Shown here: piece by piece, positions 34,882 through 45,346 of the stretch
Layout: each line of letters begins with the position of its first letter
How positions within the stretch are numbered: position 1 is the first letter of the stretch
From: Alphaproteobacteria bacterium
Lineage (GTDB): Bacteria > Pseudomonadota > Alphaproteobacteria > Rhodobacterales > Rhodobacteraceae
Direction: 5' to 3'
DNA length: 51,419 nt
Assembly: GCA_030148665.1 (NCBI GenBank)
Contig: JASBSZ010000016.1
Coordinates: 1-51,419 of the forward strand
Notes under the pieces: generated by a model
The model's input: the letters and a program-made list of their open reading frames with translations, nothing else
What the model was told of the DNA's origin: nothing
Database searches by the model: none
Translations under genes and position numbers: made by a program

Positions 34882-36149
34882 GCGACGCAAGGGAAAAGGA
34901 CGACGCCCCTCTTTTCGAGACCCTGGGATGCCGGCTGAATGCCTATGAAACCGAGGCCATGCGCAACCTCACCGCGCAGGCCGGCGTGAAACGGGCCATG
35001 GTGCTGAACAGCTGCGCCGTCACGCGCGAGGCCGTGCGCCAGGCCCGCCAGACCATCCGGCGCATGAAACGCGCCCATCCCGGGCGCAAGCTGGTCGTCA
35101 CCGGCTGCGCCGCCCAGGTCAATGCCGACCAGTTCGCCGCCATGGCCGAGGTCGATCTCGTTCTGGGCAATCGCGAAAAGCTCGACCCCGCCGCATGGGC
35201 CCGCGTTGCCGAGGGGCGCGGCGAGCGGGTCGAGGTCGGCGACATCATGGCGGCCGAAACGGCGACCAGCCCCATGATCGACGGTTTCGGCACCCGCGCC
35301 CGCGCCTATGTGCAGGTGCAGAATGGCTGCGATCATCGCTGCACCTTCTGCATCATCCCCTTCGGGCGGGGCAATTCGCGCTCGGTTCCCGCCGACACCG
35401 TTCTCGAACAGGTCCGCCGCCTGCGCGACAAGGGGTTCAACGAGATCGTCCTGACCGGCGTCGACATGACAAGCTGGGGCGCCGATCTCGATGGTTCGCC
35501 CCGGCTGGGCGACCTTGTCACGCGCATCCTCGACGGCGTCCCCGACCTGCCGCGCCTGCGCATCTCGTCGATCGACTCGATCGAGGCCGACCCCGCCCTG
35601 ATCGAGGCCATTTCCCACCATCCCCGCCTGATGCCCCACCTGCACCTGTTGCTGCAGGCCGGCGACAACATGATCCTGAAACGCATGAAACGTCGCCACA
35701 CGCGCGAGGACGCCATCGCCTTTTGCGAAGCCATTCGCGCGACGCGCCCCGAAATCACCTTCGGTGCCGACATCATCGCGGGCTTTCCCACCGAAACCGA
35801 AGAGATGTTCGAAAACTCGCTGAGGCTGGTCGAGGAATGCGGCCTGACCTGGCTGCACGTGTTTCCCTATTCCGCCCGCGCAGGCACGCCAGCCGCGCGC
35901 ATGCCGCAAATCGACAAGGCGGTGATCCGCGACCGCGCTGCCCGCCTGCGTGCGGCCGGTGCGGATCGCGTGCAGGCCCATCTCTCATCTCAGATCGGTG
36001 CGCGCCACCGCATCCTCATGGAAAGCCCGCGCCTGGGCCGTACCGAGGGGTTCGCCCCCGTGCGCGTGAATGCCGACCAGCCCGTCGGCCAGATCATATC
36101 CGCCCGCATCACGGGCCGGCAGGACGAGGCCCTGATCGCGGAAATCTGA
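34878..36149 (+). CDS. mtaB: tRNA t6A37 methylthiotransferase MtaB
   Basis: 423 residues of the radical-SAM methylthiotransferase family that converts t6A37 to ms2t6A37. The N-domain cluster cysteines are in TLGCRLNAYETE, LNSCAVTREAVRQ and VTGCAAQVNAD. The radical-SAM triad is CDHRCTFC at about 152-159. A TRAM-like C-terminus follows (PVGQIISARITG). The start chosen gives the typical ATGA overlap with dapF. Confidence 0.95.
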   Translation: MSDAREKDDAPLFETLGCRLNAYETEAMRNLTAQAGVKRAMVLNSCAVTREAVRQARQTIRRMKRAHPGRKLVVTGCAAQVNADQFAAMAEVDLVLGNREKLDPAAWARVAEGRGERVEVGDIMAAETATSPMIDGFGTRARAYVQVQNGCDHRCTFCIIPFGRGNSRSVPADTVLEQVRRLRDKGFNEIVLTGVDMTSWGADLDGSPRLGDLVTRILDGVPDLPRLRISSIDSIEADPALIEAISHHPRLMPHLHLLLQAGDNMILKRMKRRHTREDAIAFCEAIRATRPEITFGADIIAGFPTETEEMFENSLRLVEECGLTWLHVFPYSARAGTPAARMPQIDKAVIRDRAARLRAAGADRVQAHLSSQIGARHRILMESPRLGRTEGFAPVRVNADQPVGQIISARITGRQDEALIAEI

Positions 36150-36154
36150 CCCCG

Positions 36155-36203
36155 CCTTCTTCTTTGCAAAAATACGCCGGGGGTGTGGGGGCAGCGCCCC
36201 CAC
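36155..36203 (+). repeat. Dispersed intergenic hairpin repeat, copy 3
   Basis: CTTCTTCTTTGCAAAAATAC, GCCGGGGG, then a perfect hairpin GTGGGGG-CAGCG-CCCCCAC (36185-36203). It fills the 67-bp gap between the convergent mtaB and eno genes and probably ends both transcripts. Confidence 0.75.
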
Positions 36204-36216
36204 CAACGCCCCAGGC

Positions 36217-37836
<1,620 letters not shown>

Positions 37837-38724
37837 TCAGGCCCCGGCGCGCTGTCTGCGCGCGCGGGCATTTGCACGGTGCTCGCGCGCAAATGTGTAC
37901 AGCCCCGAGGCAATGATGATCGCCGTGCCGGCCAGCATCGGCATGTCGGGGCGCTCGGAAAAGACGAAAATGCCGAACAGCAGCGCAAACAGGATGCGGA
38001 CATAGCGAAAGGGGGTGATGACCGAAACATCACCCATTCGCATGGCCAGGGTCAACGCATAGTAACCGGCCACATCCAGCAGCATGGCGGCCGCCATGGC
38101 GGCCGTCTCGGCCGCGTCGGGGCGCAGGGCGGGGCCGTCGAGCGCCAGCAGCACCGCCCCCGACAGGACCAGAACCCCAAAGCCGTAGGTGCCCAGCCGG
38201 ATCGATGACACGCCCCTTGGCGCGGCTCGGGTGGCCAGATCGCGCACCGCCAGCGCGACCACGGCAAGAACGGCATAGAGCGAGGCCGGCTGGAAACCCT
38301 CCAGCCCCGGCCGGACGATCATAAGGACCCCGGCAAAGCCGACGATGATCGCGCTCCAGCGGCGCCAGCCGACGGTCTCGCCCATGAACAGGGCCGCCCC
38401 CAGGGTTACCGCCAGCGGCGTTGCCTGAAAGATGGCCGAGGCGCTGGACAGCGGCGTCAGCGCCAGCGCGGTGACGAAACCGAAGGTGCCCAGCATCTCG
38501 CCGGCATTGCGCAGCAGGATCAGGGGCGACAGGAAATCGCGCCCGATCACCGCCTGGCCGGCACGCCGCGCCCACAAGGCAAAGATCGTCGCGCCGCCAA
38601 GGCCTGTGAACAGCAGGATCTCGCCCACGGGAATGCGCGTCGAGACCTGCTTGATGAACATGTCGGCGGTCGCGAAAAAGGCCATCGAGGCCACCATGAG
38701 CAGGATGCCCCGCACGTTTTCCAT
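37837..38724 (-). CDS. EamA/DMT-family membrane transporter
   Basis: 295 residues with about ten hydrophobic helices in two EamA halves. The first helix is GILLMVASMAFFATADMFI and the junction is IVGFAGVLMIVRPGLEG. The second half contains YALTLAMRMGDVSVITPFRYVR. A basic tail (RANARARRQRAGA) follows. Such proteins export amino acids or metabolites; the substrate is unknown. The stop codon lies in a 15-bp-period duplication. The neighbouring Fur-family gene is 62 bp upstream on the same strand. Confidence 0.88.
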   Translation of the reverse strand: MENVRGILLMVASMAFFATADMFIKQVSTRIPVGEILLFTGLGGATIFALWARRAGQAVIGRDFLSPLILLRNAGEMLGTFGFVTALALTPLSSASAIFQATPLAVTLGAALFMGETVGWRRWSAIIVGFAGVLMIVRPGLEGFQPASLYAVLAVVALAVRDLATRAAPRGVSSIRLGTYGFGVLVLSGAVLLALDGPALRPDAAETAAMAAAMLLDVAGYYALTLAMRMGDVSVITPFRYVRILFALLFGIFVFSERPDMPMLAGTAIIIASGLYTFAREHRANARARRQRAGA

Positions 38725-38786
38725 GATGTCGAATCCAAAGTCGAAGGAAGGGGGTGGTGCGAATATTTCGCACCCGGACCGACAGA

Positions 38787-39224
38787 TCAGTCGTTGTCGT
38801 CCCTGTCAAGGGGCTTGCCGTCCAGCGGCTCGGCAAAAAGGTCCATCTTGTGGCCCAGCAGGCGATAGCCCAGCTTGCGCGCGATCTTTTCCTGAAGGCG
38901 CTCGATCTCGGGATCGACAAATTCGATCACGCGGCCGTTCTTCATGTCGAACAGATGGTCGTGATGGGCGCGCTCGGCATCCTCGTAACGGGCGCGGCCG
39001 TCGCCGAAATCGAGGCGGTTGATCAGTCCGACCTCTTCGAACAGGCGCACGGTGCGATAGACGGTGGCCAGCGAAATGGCCGCGTCGATCCGGCTGGCGC
39101 GGGCATAGATTTCCTCGGCATCGGGGTGATCGTCGGCATCCTCGAGAACGCGCGCGATCACCTGACGCTGTCCGGTCATGCGCAGCCCGCGGGTCTTGCA
39201 ACGCTTGAGGATCGAGTTTGCCAT
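38787..39224 (-). CDS. Fur-family metal-responsive regulator
   Basis: 145 residues. A winged-helix DNA-binding half (RMTGQRQVIARVLEDADDHP, SLATVYRTVRLFEEVGLI) is followed by a metal/dimer domain with HHDHLFDMKNGRVIEFVDPEIE. The structural CxxC zinc sites of classical Fur are absent, so it resembles the Cys-free Fur/Mur group of alphaproteobacteria, which responds to iron or manganese. Irr is less likely, because no heme motif is seen. Targets are unknown, and I see no clear site in this window. Confidence 0.9.
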   Translation of the reverse strand: MANSILKRCKTRGLRMTGQRQVIARVLEDADDHPDAEEIYARASRIDAAISLATVYRTVRLFEEVGLINRLDFGDGRARYEDAERAHHDHLFDMKNGRVIEFVDPEIERLQEKIARKLGYRLLGHKMDLFAEPLDGKPLDRDDND

Positions 39225-39350
39225 CGGCTCGCCTGCCCTTTTTCCTTCGTGTCGATCAGCTTTACGCGGCTGGAAGGCAATTGAAAAGACCCGGCCGCCG
39301 ACCCTGAGCAGGGCCGATCGGGGCGGATCCCGTTTCCCGTGCCGCCTGCG

Positions 39351-39376
39351 GCCCGGTTGTCAGGCCCGGTTGTCAG
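39351..39376. repeat. 13-bp tandem duplication
   Basis: GCCCGGTTGTCAG is present twice head to tail, followed by a partial third copy (GCCCGG). It lies in the 199-bp gap between the Fur-family start (minus) and the end of the EEP gene (minus). Further imperfect GATCGGCCCAG repeats run into the EEP C-terminus. Confidence 0.7.
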
Positions 39377-39423
39377 GCCCGGCCGCGGGTTTCGCGATCG
39401 GCGCCCGATCAGCCCCGGCCCGA

Positions 39424-40134
39424 TCAGCGCCGGCCCGGATCGGCCCAGCCCAGATCGGCCCAGATTGGCAGGTGGTCCGAGGCATGGCGCGCCTCGCCCT
39501 CGTTCAGCACGCCGCTGTCATGGAGGTGAAAGACCGGATCGATGGCGATACGGTCGAGCATCGCCAGCGGACGGGCGGAATGAAAGCTGTGCCCCGGCGC
39601 GATGATGTCGAATCGCCGGTCGAGAGGCGCCAGTGCGCGGGCCTGAGACCATTCGTTGAAATCACCCATGACGATCGTCGGCAGGTGGCGCAGGTGATCC
39701 AGCAGGGCACACAGGCGCGCAAGCTGGGCGCGCCGGTTGCGCCGCAACAGCCCGAGATGCACCCCTACCACGTTGATGCGCGTGCCTTGCCCCGGCAGGC
39801 GCACCTCGACCAGCACCGCGCCCCGCGGCTCGAGCCCCGGCAGGGCGATGCGCTGGATGCCGCCTGCGCTCAGCCCGCGCCTCAGCAGGATGGCGTTGCC
39901 GTGCCAGCCCAGGCTGACCGGGTTCGCCCCCAGCGGCACGACGTCATGCGTGCCAAGGGCCTCGATCATCTGCCGGGGCAGGGCTGCGGGGCGCGGGCCC
40001 AGGCGGCGGTCGGCCTCTTGCAGGGCAATGATATCGGCGTCGAGCGCGCCGATGACCCTGAGAATACGGGCCGGGTTGCGCCGACGGTCCAGCCCGACGC
40101 ATTTGCGGATGTTGTAGCTGGCCACCCGGATCAT
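39424..40134 (-). CDS. Endonuclease/exonuclease/phosphatase-family protein
   Basis: 236 residues with the EEP catalytic set: N in ASYNIRKCVG, E in ALQEADRR, GDFNEW, and SDHLPI near the end. The family covers DNases, sphingomyelinases and phosphatases; the exact role is unknown. No signal peptide is seen, so it is probably cytoplasmic. The C-terminal residues WADLGWADPGRR come from repeat-like DNA. It is divergent from the membrane-protein gene. Confidence 0.85.
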   Translation of the reverse strand: MIRVASYNIRKCVGLDRRRNPARILRVIGALDADIIALQEADRRLGPRPAALPRQMIEALGTHDVVPLGANPVSLGWHGNAILLRRGLSAGGIQRIALPGLEPRGAVLVEVRLPGQGTRINVVGVHLGLLRRNRRAQLARLCALLDHLRHLPTIVMGDFNEWSQARALAPLDRRFDIIAPGHSFHSARPLAMLDRIAIDPVFHLHDSGVLNEGEARHASDHLPIWADLGWADPGRR

Positions 40135-40207
40135 GGGAAATCCCTTTGCAAGCGGTTCCTCGATTCCTATATGGGAAACAAGGCTTTTCTGCGAAAGGTT
40201 GGATCCC

Positions 40208-40861
40208 ATGAAGGCGGCATGGCATTTCAGGCTGACCCGGATCATCTGGCTGGGTCTGGTTCTGGCAACGGCGGTCGCACTGGTGCTGGGGCACTGGTCG
40301 CTGGCCTTCGTGTCGCTGGCCACGCTGGTGCTGGCGCTGTTGCCGGTGTTCTTTGCCCGTCGCTTTGCCATTCACCTGCCGAACAGTTTCACCGCCTTCA
40401 TCGCGATCTTTGTCATCGCCGCGATCATCTTTGGCGAGCATTTCGATTTCTACGATCGCTACTGGTGGTGGGATATCGCCTTGCACGGGGCGTCGTCGCT
40501 GGGTTTCGGTCTGGTCGGATTCCTTTTCGTTTTCATGGTGTTCGAGGGCGATCGTTACGCGGCACCGCCGATATTCGTCGCCTTCATGTCGTTCTGTTTT
40601 GCAGTGACGATCGGCGCATTATGGGAGATATTCGAGTTCACCATGGATCAGACATTCGGCACCAACATGCAGAAATCGGGCCTGATGGATACCATGGGCG
40701 ACCTGATCGTCGATGTCATCGGGGCGACTGTCGGCGCCCTGGTGGGATTTCTTTTCCTCAAGGGGCGTGAGGTCGGTGGCCTGGCCCGCTTCATTCGCGA
40801 TTTTCTGCGGGAAAACAAGCGGTTCTATCGCAAACTTGACTGGCCGCGCAAACCGCGCTGA
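40208..40861 (+). CDS. Integral membrane protein (DUF2238/YjdF-like)
   Basis: 217 residues with six hydrophobic helices. Conserved polar residues lie at helix ends: EHFDFYDRYWWWDIALHGASS, ALWEIFEFTMDQTFGTNMQ and DTMGDLIVDVIGATVGAL. This pattern matches the YjdF/DUF2238 group. Function is unknown. A basic C-terminal tail (RENKRFYRKLDWPRKPR) faces the cytoplasm. The start ATG follows an earlier in-frame ATG whose extra sequence overlaps the divergent gene, so the later one is preferred. Confidence 0.75.
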   Translation: MKAAWHFRLTRIIWLGLVLATAVALVLGHWSLAFVSLATLVLALLPVFFARRFAIHLPNSFTAFIAIFVIAAIIFGEHFDFYDRYWWWDIALHGASSLGFGLVGFLFVFMVFEGDRYAAPPIFVAFMSFCFAVTIGALWEIFEFTMDQTFGTNMQKSGLMDTMGDLIVDVIGATVGALVGFLFLKGREVGGLARFIRDFLRENKRFYRKLDWPRKPR

Positions 40862-40950
40862 CAGGGCGGCGCTGACCGGTGTTACCGCCGGGCGCGGGCG
40901 TGGTGCGGCGCGCGCCATCGCCGCCGTCTTGCGTGTTGCGCGGGGCTTGC

Positions 40951-41012
40951 GGGGGCGCTGCCCCCGTCGCTGGCGCGACTCCCCCGGAGTATTTGGCGCA
41001 AAGAAGAAAGGG
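40951..41012 (-). repeat. Dispersed intergenic hairpin repeat, copy 4 (inverted)
   Basis: Minus-strand reading: TTTCTTCTTTGCGCCAAATACTCC, a G-run, AGTCGCGCCAGCGAC, then hairpin GGGGG-CAGCG-CCCCC (40951-40965 on plus). It lies in the 366-bp gap 40862-41227, downstream of the membrane-protein gene. Apart from this repeat and the promoter at 41115, nothing else is recognised in that gap. Confidence 0.7.
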
Positions 41013-41114
41013 AGGCGGGAAAGGGGTGGCTGGTGCTGACGGCGTGCGCGTCTGTTCGACCGTGCTGCGGGAAGGGTGCTATTCCGGTATTTCAGACCCG
41101 GTTTCGACGAATGG

Positions 41115-41144
41115 TTGCAATATCACGGTAAAGTGCGGTAATTT
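41115..41144 (+). promoter_or_regulatory. Sigma-70-like promoter with repeat for the GNAT/Rrf2 pair
   Basis: TTGCAA (41115-41120) and TAATTT (41139-41144) are separated by 18 bases. Between and across them CGGTAA occurs twice (in CACGGTAAAGTGCGGTAATT), which could be a regulator site for the downstream Rrf2 protein. Confidence 0.5.
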
Positions 41145-41227
41145 CGGCATCAGGTACAGGCGCCGGCGGCCCTTTGGGGGACGCGCGGCAGCCGGGCAGG
41201 AAATGGCAGGAAACGGAAGGGCAAGGC

Positions 41228-41728
41228 ATGGCGGACAGTCAGACCGCAGGCGCGCTCGGACAGCAGATATCGATCCGTCGCGCCGTCTTTGACGATCTCG
41301 ACCGGGTGACCGCGCTCGACGCCAGGGTGACCGGGCTTGCCAAACCCGACTACTGGCAGGACATTTTCGATCGTTACGCTACACGCCGTCTGGACGAGCG
41401 CTTTTTCTTGGTGGCCGAGTCCCCTGCCGACACGGCGGCGGATGCCACCCCGAAATTGCTGGGTTTCATCATCGGCGAGGTCCGCGGATGGGAGTTCGGG
41501 TCCGAGCCTTGCGGCTGGGTCTTTGCCTTTTCGGTCGAACCGGAAACCCGCCTTCTGGGGATCGGCGAGCGTCTGTTTGACGACATTTCCGCCCGTTTCC
41601 GTGCGGCAGGCATCCGCACCATGCGCACCATGGTTGCCCGCGACAACCAGCTGCACATGGCTTTCTTTCGCTCGGAAGGCATGGTTGCCGGGCCGTATAT
41701 TCAACTGGAAAAGAGTCTGGATGACTGA
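41228..41728 (+). CDS. GNAT-family N-acetyltransferase
   Basis: 166 residues with the GNAT fold: ISIRRAVFDDLDRVTALD at the start, the acetyl-CoA loop in VEPETRLLGIGERLFDDI (about 108), and the C-terminal ARDNQLHMAFFRSEGMVAG. The usual R/QxxGxG/A reads RLLGIG. It is followed 34 bases later by an Rrf2-family regulator on the same strand. This recalls the badL-badM pair next to benzoate genes in Rhodopseudomonas, but no aromatic-degradation gene is nearby. Substrate unknown. Confidence 0.85.
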   Translation: MADSQTAGALGQQISIRRAVFDDLDRVTALDARVTGLAKPDYWQDIFDRYATRRLDERFFLVAESPADTAADATPKLLGFIIGEVRGWEFGSEPCGWVFAFSVEPETRLLGIGERLFDDISARFRAAGIRTMRTMVARDNQLHMAFFRSEGMVAGPYIQLEKSLDD

Positions 41729-41762
41729 TCCCGGCGCTTTTCGCACAAGGAAGGTTTGAGTC

Positions 41763-42233
41763 GTGCAGAAATCCAGCCGTCTGGCAATCTTTGCCCTGTT
41801 GGAGCTGGCCTCGGACCCCGAGCGGCAGGTTTCGGTCTCGGAAATCGGCGAAAAATACGGGGTGTCGTCCCATCACCTGGCCAAGGTCATGCACACGCTG
41901 GGGCGCGCCGGTCTGGTGCGTTCGATCCGGGGCGTGGGCGGCGGCTACAGTTTCAGCGGCAATGCCCGTCGGGTGACGCTGCTGGATGTGATCGGCCTGT
42001 TCGAGGACGTCTCGCCCGCCTGCGAGCCGCTGGACCTGGCCACGCCGGCGGCCGAAAAGGCGCTGTGTCAGGTGCTGGCCGAAATCGACGATATCGCCAA
42101 GGCCACGCTGGGGGCGATCACGCTGGCGACCATGCTCAAGAACATTCGCCGGATCGAGCAGAGGTCGGCGGCGCGCACCACCGCAGCCGATGACGACGCC
42201 GCAACGGCCGATCCCCGAACTGGCCCCGGCTGA
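41763..42233 (+). CDS. Rrf2-family transcriptional regulator
   Basis: 156 residues from a GTG start with AAGGAAGG upstream. The winged helix contains SEIGEKYGVSSHHLAKVMHTLG and RSIRGVGGGYSF. The later region has two cysteines (C84 in SPACEPL and C103 in ALCQVL), where many cluster-binding members have three, so a full Fe-S site is not certain. It probably regulates its own operon with the GNAT gene through the promoter at 41115. Confidence 0.9.
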   Translation: MQKSSRLAIFALLELASDPERQVSVSEIGEKYGVSSHHLAKVMHTLGRAGLVRSIRGVGGGYSFSGNARRVTLLDVIGLFEDVSPACEPLDLATPAAEKALCQVLAEIDDIAKATLGAITLATMLKNIRRIEQRSAARTTAADDDAATADPRTGPG

Positions 42234-42257
42234 AGGGCGTGTCTGCGCTCCGGCGCG

Positions 42258-44225
42258 CTATTGCTTCCAGCAGGACAGCTTGACGGTGAAATCCGCGGCC
42301 ATCGCCGCCAGATCGACCGGATCGGCCGCCTGCCGGCTGCGGGCGATGCCAAAGGTGATTTCCTGATCGCTCAGCGTGGCGGTGATCGTGCCGGCATCCA
42401 GCGCAAAGTTCACATATTCCGGCAGGTTGCTGTCGATGCCCGGCTTTTGCAGGCTCAACCCGACGACGGCGCCACGCCCGTCCAGCACCGGCCCGCCCAC
42501 ATCTCCGCGTTCGAGAAATGCCGATACGCGCAGCCGGTCCTGTTCGCCGCCCGCGCCGCGCAGATCGGTGATGGTGCCGTAATTCAGCACCGCCGCATCC
42601 ATCACGTCGGGAAAGGAAAAGCCCGAAATCGTGACCTTGTCGCCCAGTTTCGGCGCGAGATCCGAAAACAGCGCATAGGATGCGGGGCGGAACGGGTCGA
42701 TCGGCTTGAGAATCGCCAGCTCGTCCGAGCGGTTTTCGAACAGCATGCCGACCTCGATCCCGTCATTGATCGTCAGGCGCGCGCAGCCATCGACATTGGC
42801 GACGTTGGTCAGCAGCACCCCGTCGGCATTGACGACAAAGGCAGTCGCGGCGCGGTCGGGCTGTTTCACGTCAAGGTCGCTGCCGGCCGAAACGGCCTTT
42901 TCGGTGGTCTTGTCACGCCCCAGATTTTCATCCAGCACATGGTCGTCGAGCGGCGTGAACCCGTCATACATCGCGCTGACCAGCGGCTGGATCTGCGCAT
43001 CCAGCGCCACGGGCCAGACCAGCGAGAACCCCTTGATCATGCCCTTGCTCAGCCGGGCATAGCTGTACGAGACGATCCGATCGTTGCGCCCCGTCAGCAC
43101 GAACCACCTGCGCCGGATCTTGCGATATCCCTCGGGCGGAACGGTGTCGAGGGTTTCCATCAGGTCGTACAGCCCCCTGAGCGTGGTGCTGTCGCCCTTC
43201 TGGCTGATCAGCATCATCCGCACGCCGCTGTCGTTCAGCGGGCGGTAATGGACAAAGGGCGGCTCGAACCGGTCGAAGGTGACCAGTTTCGACGGAAAGG
43301 GCATCGCGATCCCGGCGTCGAGATTGCGCATCTCCCTGACGCCCAGCCTGGCGGTGATCTCGCCATAACGTTTTTCCAGCAGTGCCAGCTGGTCCCGTGT
43401 CAGATAGCCGGTCGCCTGAAAGCCCTCGCGTTTCTGGAACGCGCGGATGGCGCGCCGCGTGCCCCGGCCAAAGGCGCCGTCGATCGTCGAATCGTAATCC
43501 CCCGTCCATGTCAGCCAGGTCTGGATCGCCTTCTTGCGTTCGCGCGGCAGGCTGCGTTCGAAACGGCGCGTCGCGGCGGGGTTCGGGTCGCGGATCGGGC
43601 CCGCGGCCGCCGGCGCGGCGGGTTGCGCCGTCTGTTGCGCGGTTTTCGCGGGCGGTGCTGTTGTCTCTGCCGTCGTTGCCGTGGCTGCGGGTTCGGGTTC
43701 GGGTCTGGTTGCGGGCGCTTCGGCGGTGCTGTCCGCAGCCGCGCCGGCGGCCGAGGATCCGGCGGTCGGCGCAGTCACCGGGCCGGCCTCCTGCGGGGGG
43801 ACGGGGGGCATCGCCTGGTCATCGCGCGGCGTGTTATTCGCGCTCAGCGGCCAGAACTGGCTGAGATATGTCCGGCCGTCGCTGACAAAGCTGTCGCGCG
43901 GGATGCGCCCGTCGGCCCGCAGGCGCGCCAGCTGACGTCGCGCCACATCGCGGGGCAGGGGGCCGATGGCGATTGCATACCAGCCGGTCGTGGTCACGAA
44001 GGCATGGGTGTCGGGAAAGCTGCGGGCAAAGAACTGCGCACGATCGCGGGCGTCCAGGATGTCCTTCTTGGATTCGACCTGTATCCAGACCTCGGGCAGG
44101 CTCTGGGCCAGGGATGCCGCCGGCCGGTATGCCGTCAGCAAGCCGAGGATGAGAAAGGTCAACAGCCGGAAAGCGAGGGTACGGGAATGCTGGATCCTGC
44201 GGGTTGTCGTCTGGGTTCCTGTCAC
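42258..44225 (-). CDS. SPOR-like / peptidoglycan-binding protein with inactive trypsin-like domain
   Basis: 655 residues from a GTG start. After a signal anchor (LLTFLILGLLTAYRP) comes a SPOR-like unit (about 45-127: VWIQVESKKD, GWYAIAIGPLPR), then a long Ala/Thr/Pro linker (about 135-215). A peptidoglycan-binding domain follows (about 228-285, DGAFGRGTRRAIRAFQKREGF). A central unrecognised domain runs at about 290-440. The C-terminal trypsin-like fold (about 455-600) keeps Asp501 in DELAILK but has lost the His (TNVANVDGC at 473-481, Ala where His is expected) and the Ser (GDVGGPV at 574-580, Val in place of Ser). It is therefore probably a pseudoprotease that binds at the cell wall. Confidence 0.8.
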   Translation of the reverse strand: MTGTQTTTRRIQHSRTLAFRLLTFLILGLLTAYRPAASLAQSLPEVWIQVESKKDILDARDRAQFFARSFPDTHAFVTTTGWYAIAIGPLPRDVARRQLARLRADGRIPRDSFVSDGRTYLSQFWPLSANNTPRDDQAMPPVPPQEAGPVTAPTAGSSAAGAAADSTAEAPATRPEPEPAATATTAETTAPPAKTAQQTAQPAAPAAAGPIRDPNPAATRRFERSLPRERKKAIQTWLTWTGDYDSTIDGAFGRGTRRAIRAFQKREGFQATGYLTRDQLALLEKRYGEITARLGVREMRNLDAGIAMPFPSKLVTFDRFEPPFVHYRPLNDSGVRMMLISQKGDSTTLRGLYDLMETLDTVPPEGYRKIRRRWFVLTGRNDRIVSYSYARLSKGMIKGFSLVWPVALDAQIQPLVSAMYDGFTPLDDHVLDENLGRDKTTEKAVSAGSDLDVKQPDRAATAFVVNADGVLLTNVANVDGCARLTINDGIEVGMLFENRSDELAILKPIDPFRPASYALFSDLAPKLGDKVTISGFSFPDVMDAAVLNYGTITDLRGAGGEQDRLRVSAFLERGDVGGPVLDGRGAVVGLSLQKPGIDSNLPEYVNFALDAGTITATLSDQEITFGIARSRQAADPVDLAAMAADFTVKLSCWKQ

Positions 44226-44322
44226 GCCCGGCCTCTTGAAATTGACTCGATATATCTGGCTCTGATCGCAAGATTAGCAAATGCAGCGACAATTGCACCC
44301 CCGCAATTGGATCAAAGGGCAA

Positions 44323-44351
44323 TTGACCCCCGCCTGCGCCTTGCCTATTGA
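44323..44351 (+). promoter_or_regulatory. Sigma-70-like promoter of the glyQ operon
   Basis: TTGACC (44323-44328) and TATTGA (44346-44351) are separated by 17 bases. CAATTG recurs three times just upstream (44290, 44304, 44320). The start codon of glyQ is about 48 bases downstream. Confidence 0.6.
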
Positions 44352-44398
44352 GAGGCGCGCCGCCACCGGCTGGGCGGCAGAACAAGGAATGCAAGGCT

Positions 44399-45346
44399 AT
44401 GTCAGGTTCAGGGTCGGATTCAGGCGCCCCCCGTTGCTTTCAGGATGTGATCCTTCGGCTTCAGGCCTATTGGGCCGCGCAGGGCTGTGCGGTGATGCAG
44501 CCCTATGACATGGAGGTGGGCGCGGGCACATTTCACCCGGCGACCACGCTGCGCTCGTTGGGGCCGAAACCCTGGGCGGCCTCCTATGTGCAGCCCTCGC
44601 GCCGGCCCACCGACGGGCGCTATGGGGAAAACCCCAACCGCCTGCAGCATTACTATCAGTTTCAGGTGCTGATCAAACCCAGCCCGCCCGATCTGCAGGA
44701 TCTGTATCTCGGCAGTCTCGAGGCCATCGGCATCGACATGGAGCTGCACGACATCCGCTTTGTCGAGGATGACTGGGAAAGCCCGACGCTCGGCGCCTGG
44801 GGCCTGGGATGGGAGGTCTGGTGCGACGGGATGGAGGTTTCCCAGTTCACCTATTTTCAGCAGGTCGGCGGCCATGACTGCCACCCCGTCAGCGGCGAGC
44901 TGACCTACGGGCTGGAACGTCTGGCCATGTATGTGCTGGGCATCGATCACGTCATGGACATGCCCTATAACGCCCCGGATGCGCCGATCGCGCTGAGCTA
45001 TGGCGACGTGTTCCGCCAGGCGGAAGAGGAATATTCGCGCTACAATTTCGACATCGCCGATACCGATACCCTGCTGCGCCATTTCGAGGACGCCGAGGCC
45101 GAGTGCCGCAGGATTCTTTCGCATCCGGTGCTGGACCCCAAGACCGGCAAGCATATCGTCATGGCCCAGCCGGCCTATGACCAGTGCATCAAGGCCAGCC
45201 ATATCTTCAACCTGCTGGATGCGCGCGGCGTCATCTCGGTGACCGAGCGTCAGGCCTATATCGGGCGCGTGCGGGCGCTGGCCAGGGCCTGTGCCGATGC
45301 CTTTGTGCAGACCGCCGCCGGTGGCGCGGACGAGGCCGCAGCATGA
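44399..45346 (+). CDS. glyQ: Glycine--tRNA ligase alpha subunit
   Basis: 315 residues of the bacterial two-subunit enzyme. The catalytic core begins [20 protein letters not shown]. The class-II motifs include [33 protein letters not shown] and [13 protein letters not shown]. The alpha subunit activates glycine. A longer frame upstream lacks family sequence. Its stop overlaps the DUF6446 gene by four bases. Confidence 0.98.
   Translation: MSGSGSDSGAPRCFQDVILRLQAYWAAQGCAVMQPYDMEVGAGTFHPATTLRSLGPKPWAASYVQPSRRPTDGRYGENPNRLQHYYQFQVLIKPSPPDLQDLYLGSLEAIGIDMELHDIRFVEDDWESPTLGAWGLGWEVWCDGMEVSQFTYFQQVGGHDCHPVSGELTYGLERLAMYVLGIDHVMDMPYNAPDAPIALSYGDVFRQAEEEYSRYNFDIADTDTLLRHFEDAEAECRRILSHPVLDPKTGKHIVMAQPAYDQCIKASHIFNLLDARGVISVTERQAYIGRVRALARACADAFVQTAAGGADEAAA

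Noticed and set aside
38787..39224. Irr (heme-binding Fur relative)
   Set aside because: No heme regulatory motif and no extra N-terminal His/Cys; the Cys-free Fur/Mur pattern fits better.
42261..44351. Plus-strand open frame (696 codons) over the pseudoprotease gene
   Set aside because: The minus-strand protein has ordered signal, SPOR-like and peptidoglycan-binding parts; the plus product is low-complexity Arg/Gly/Cys.
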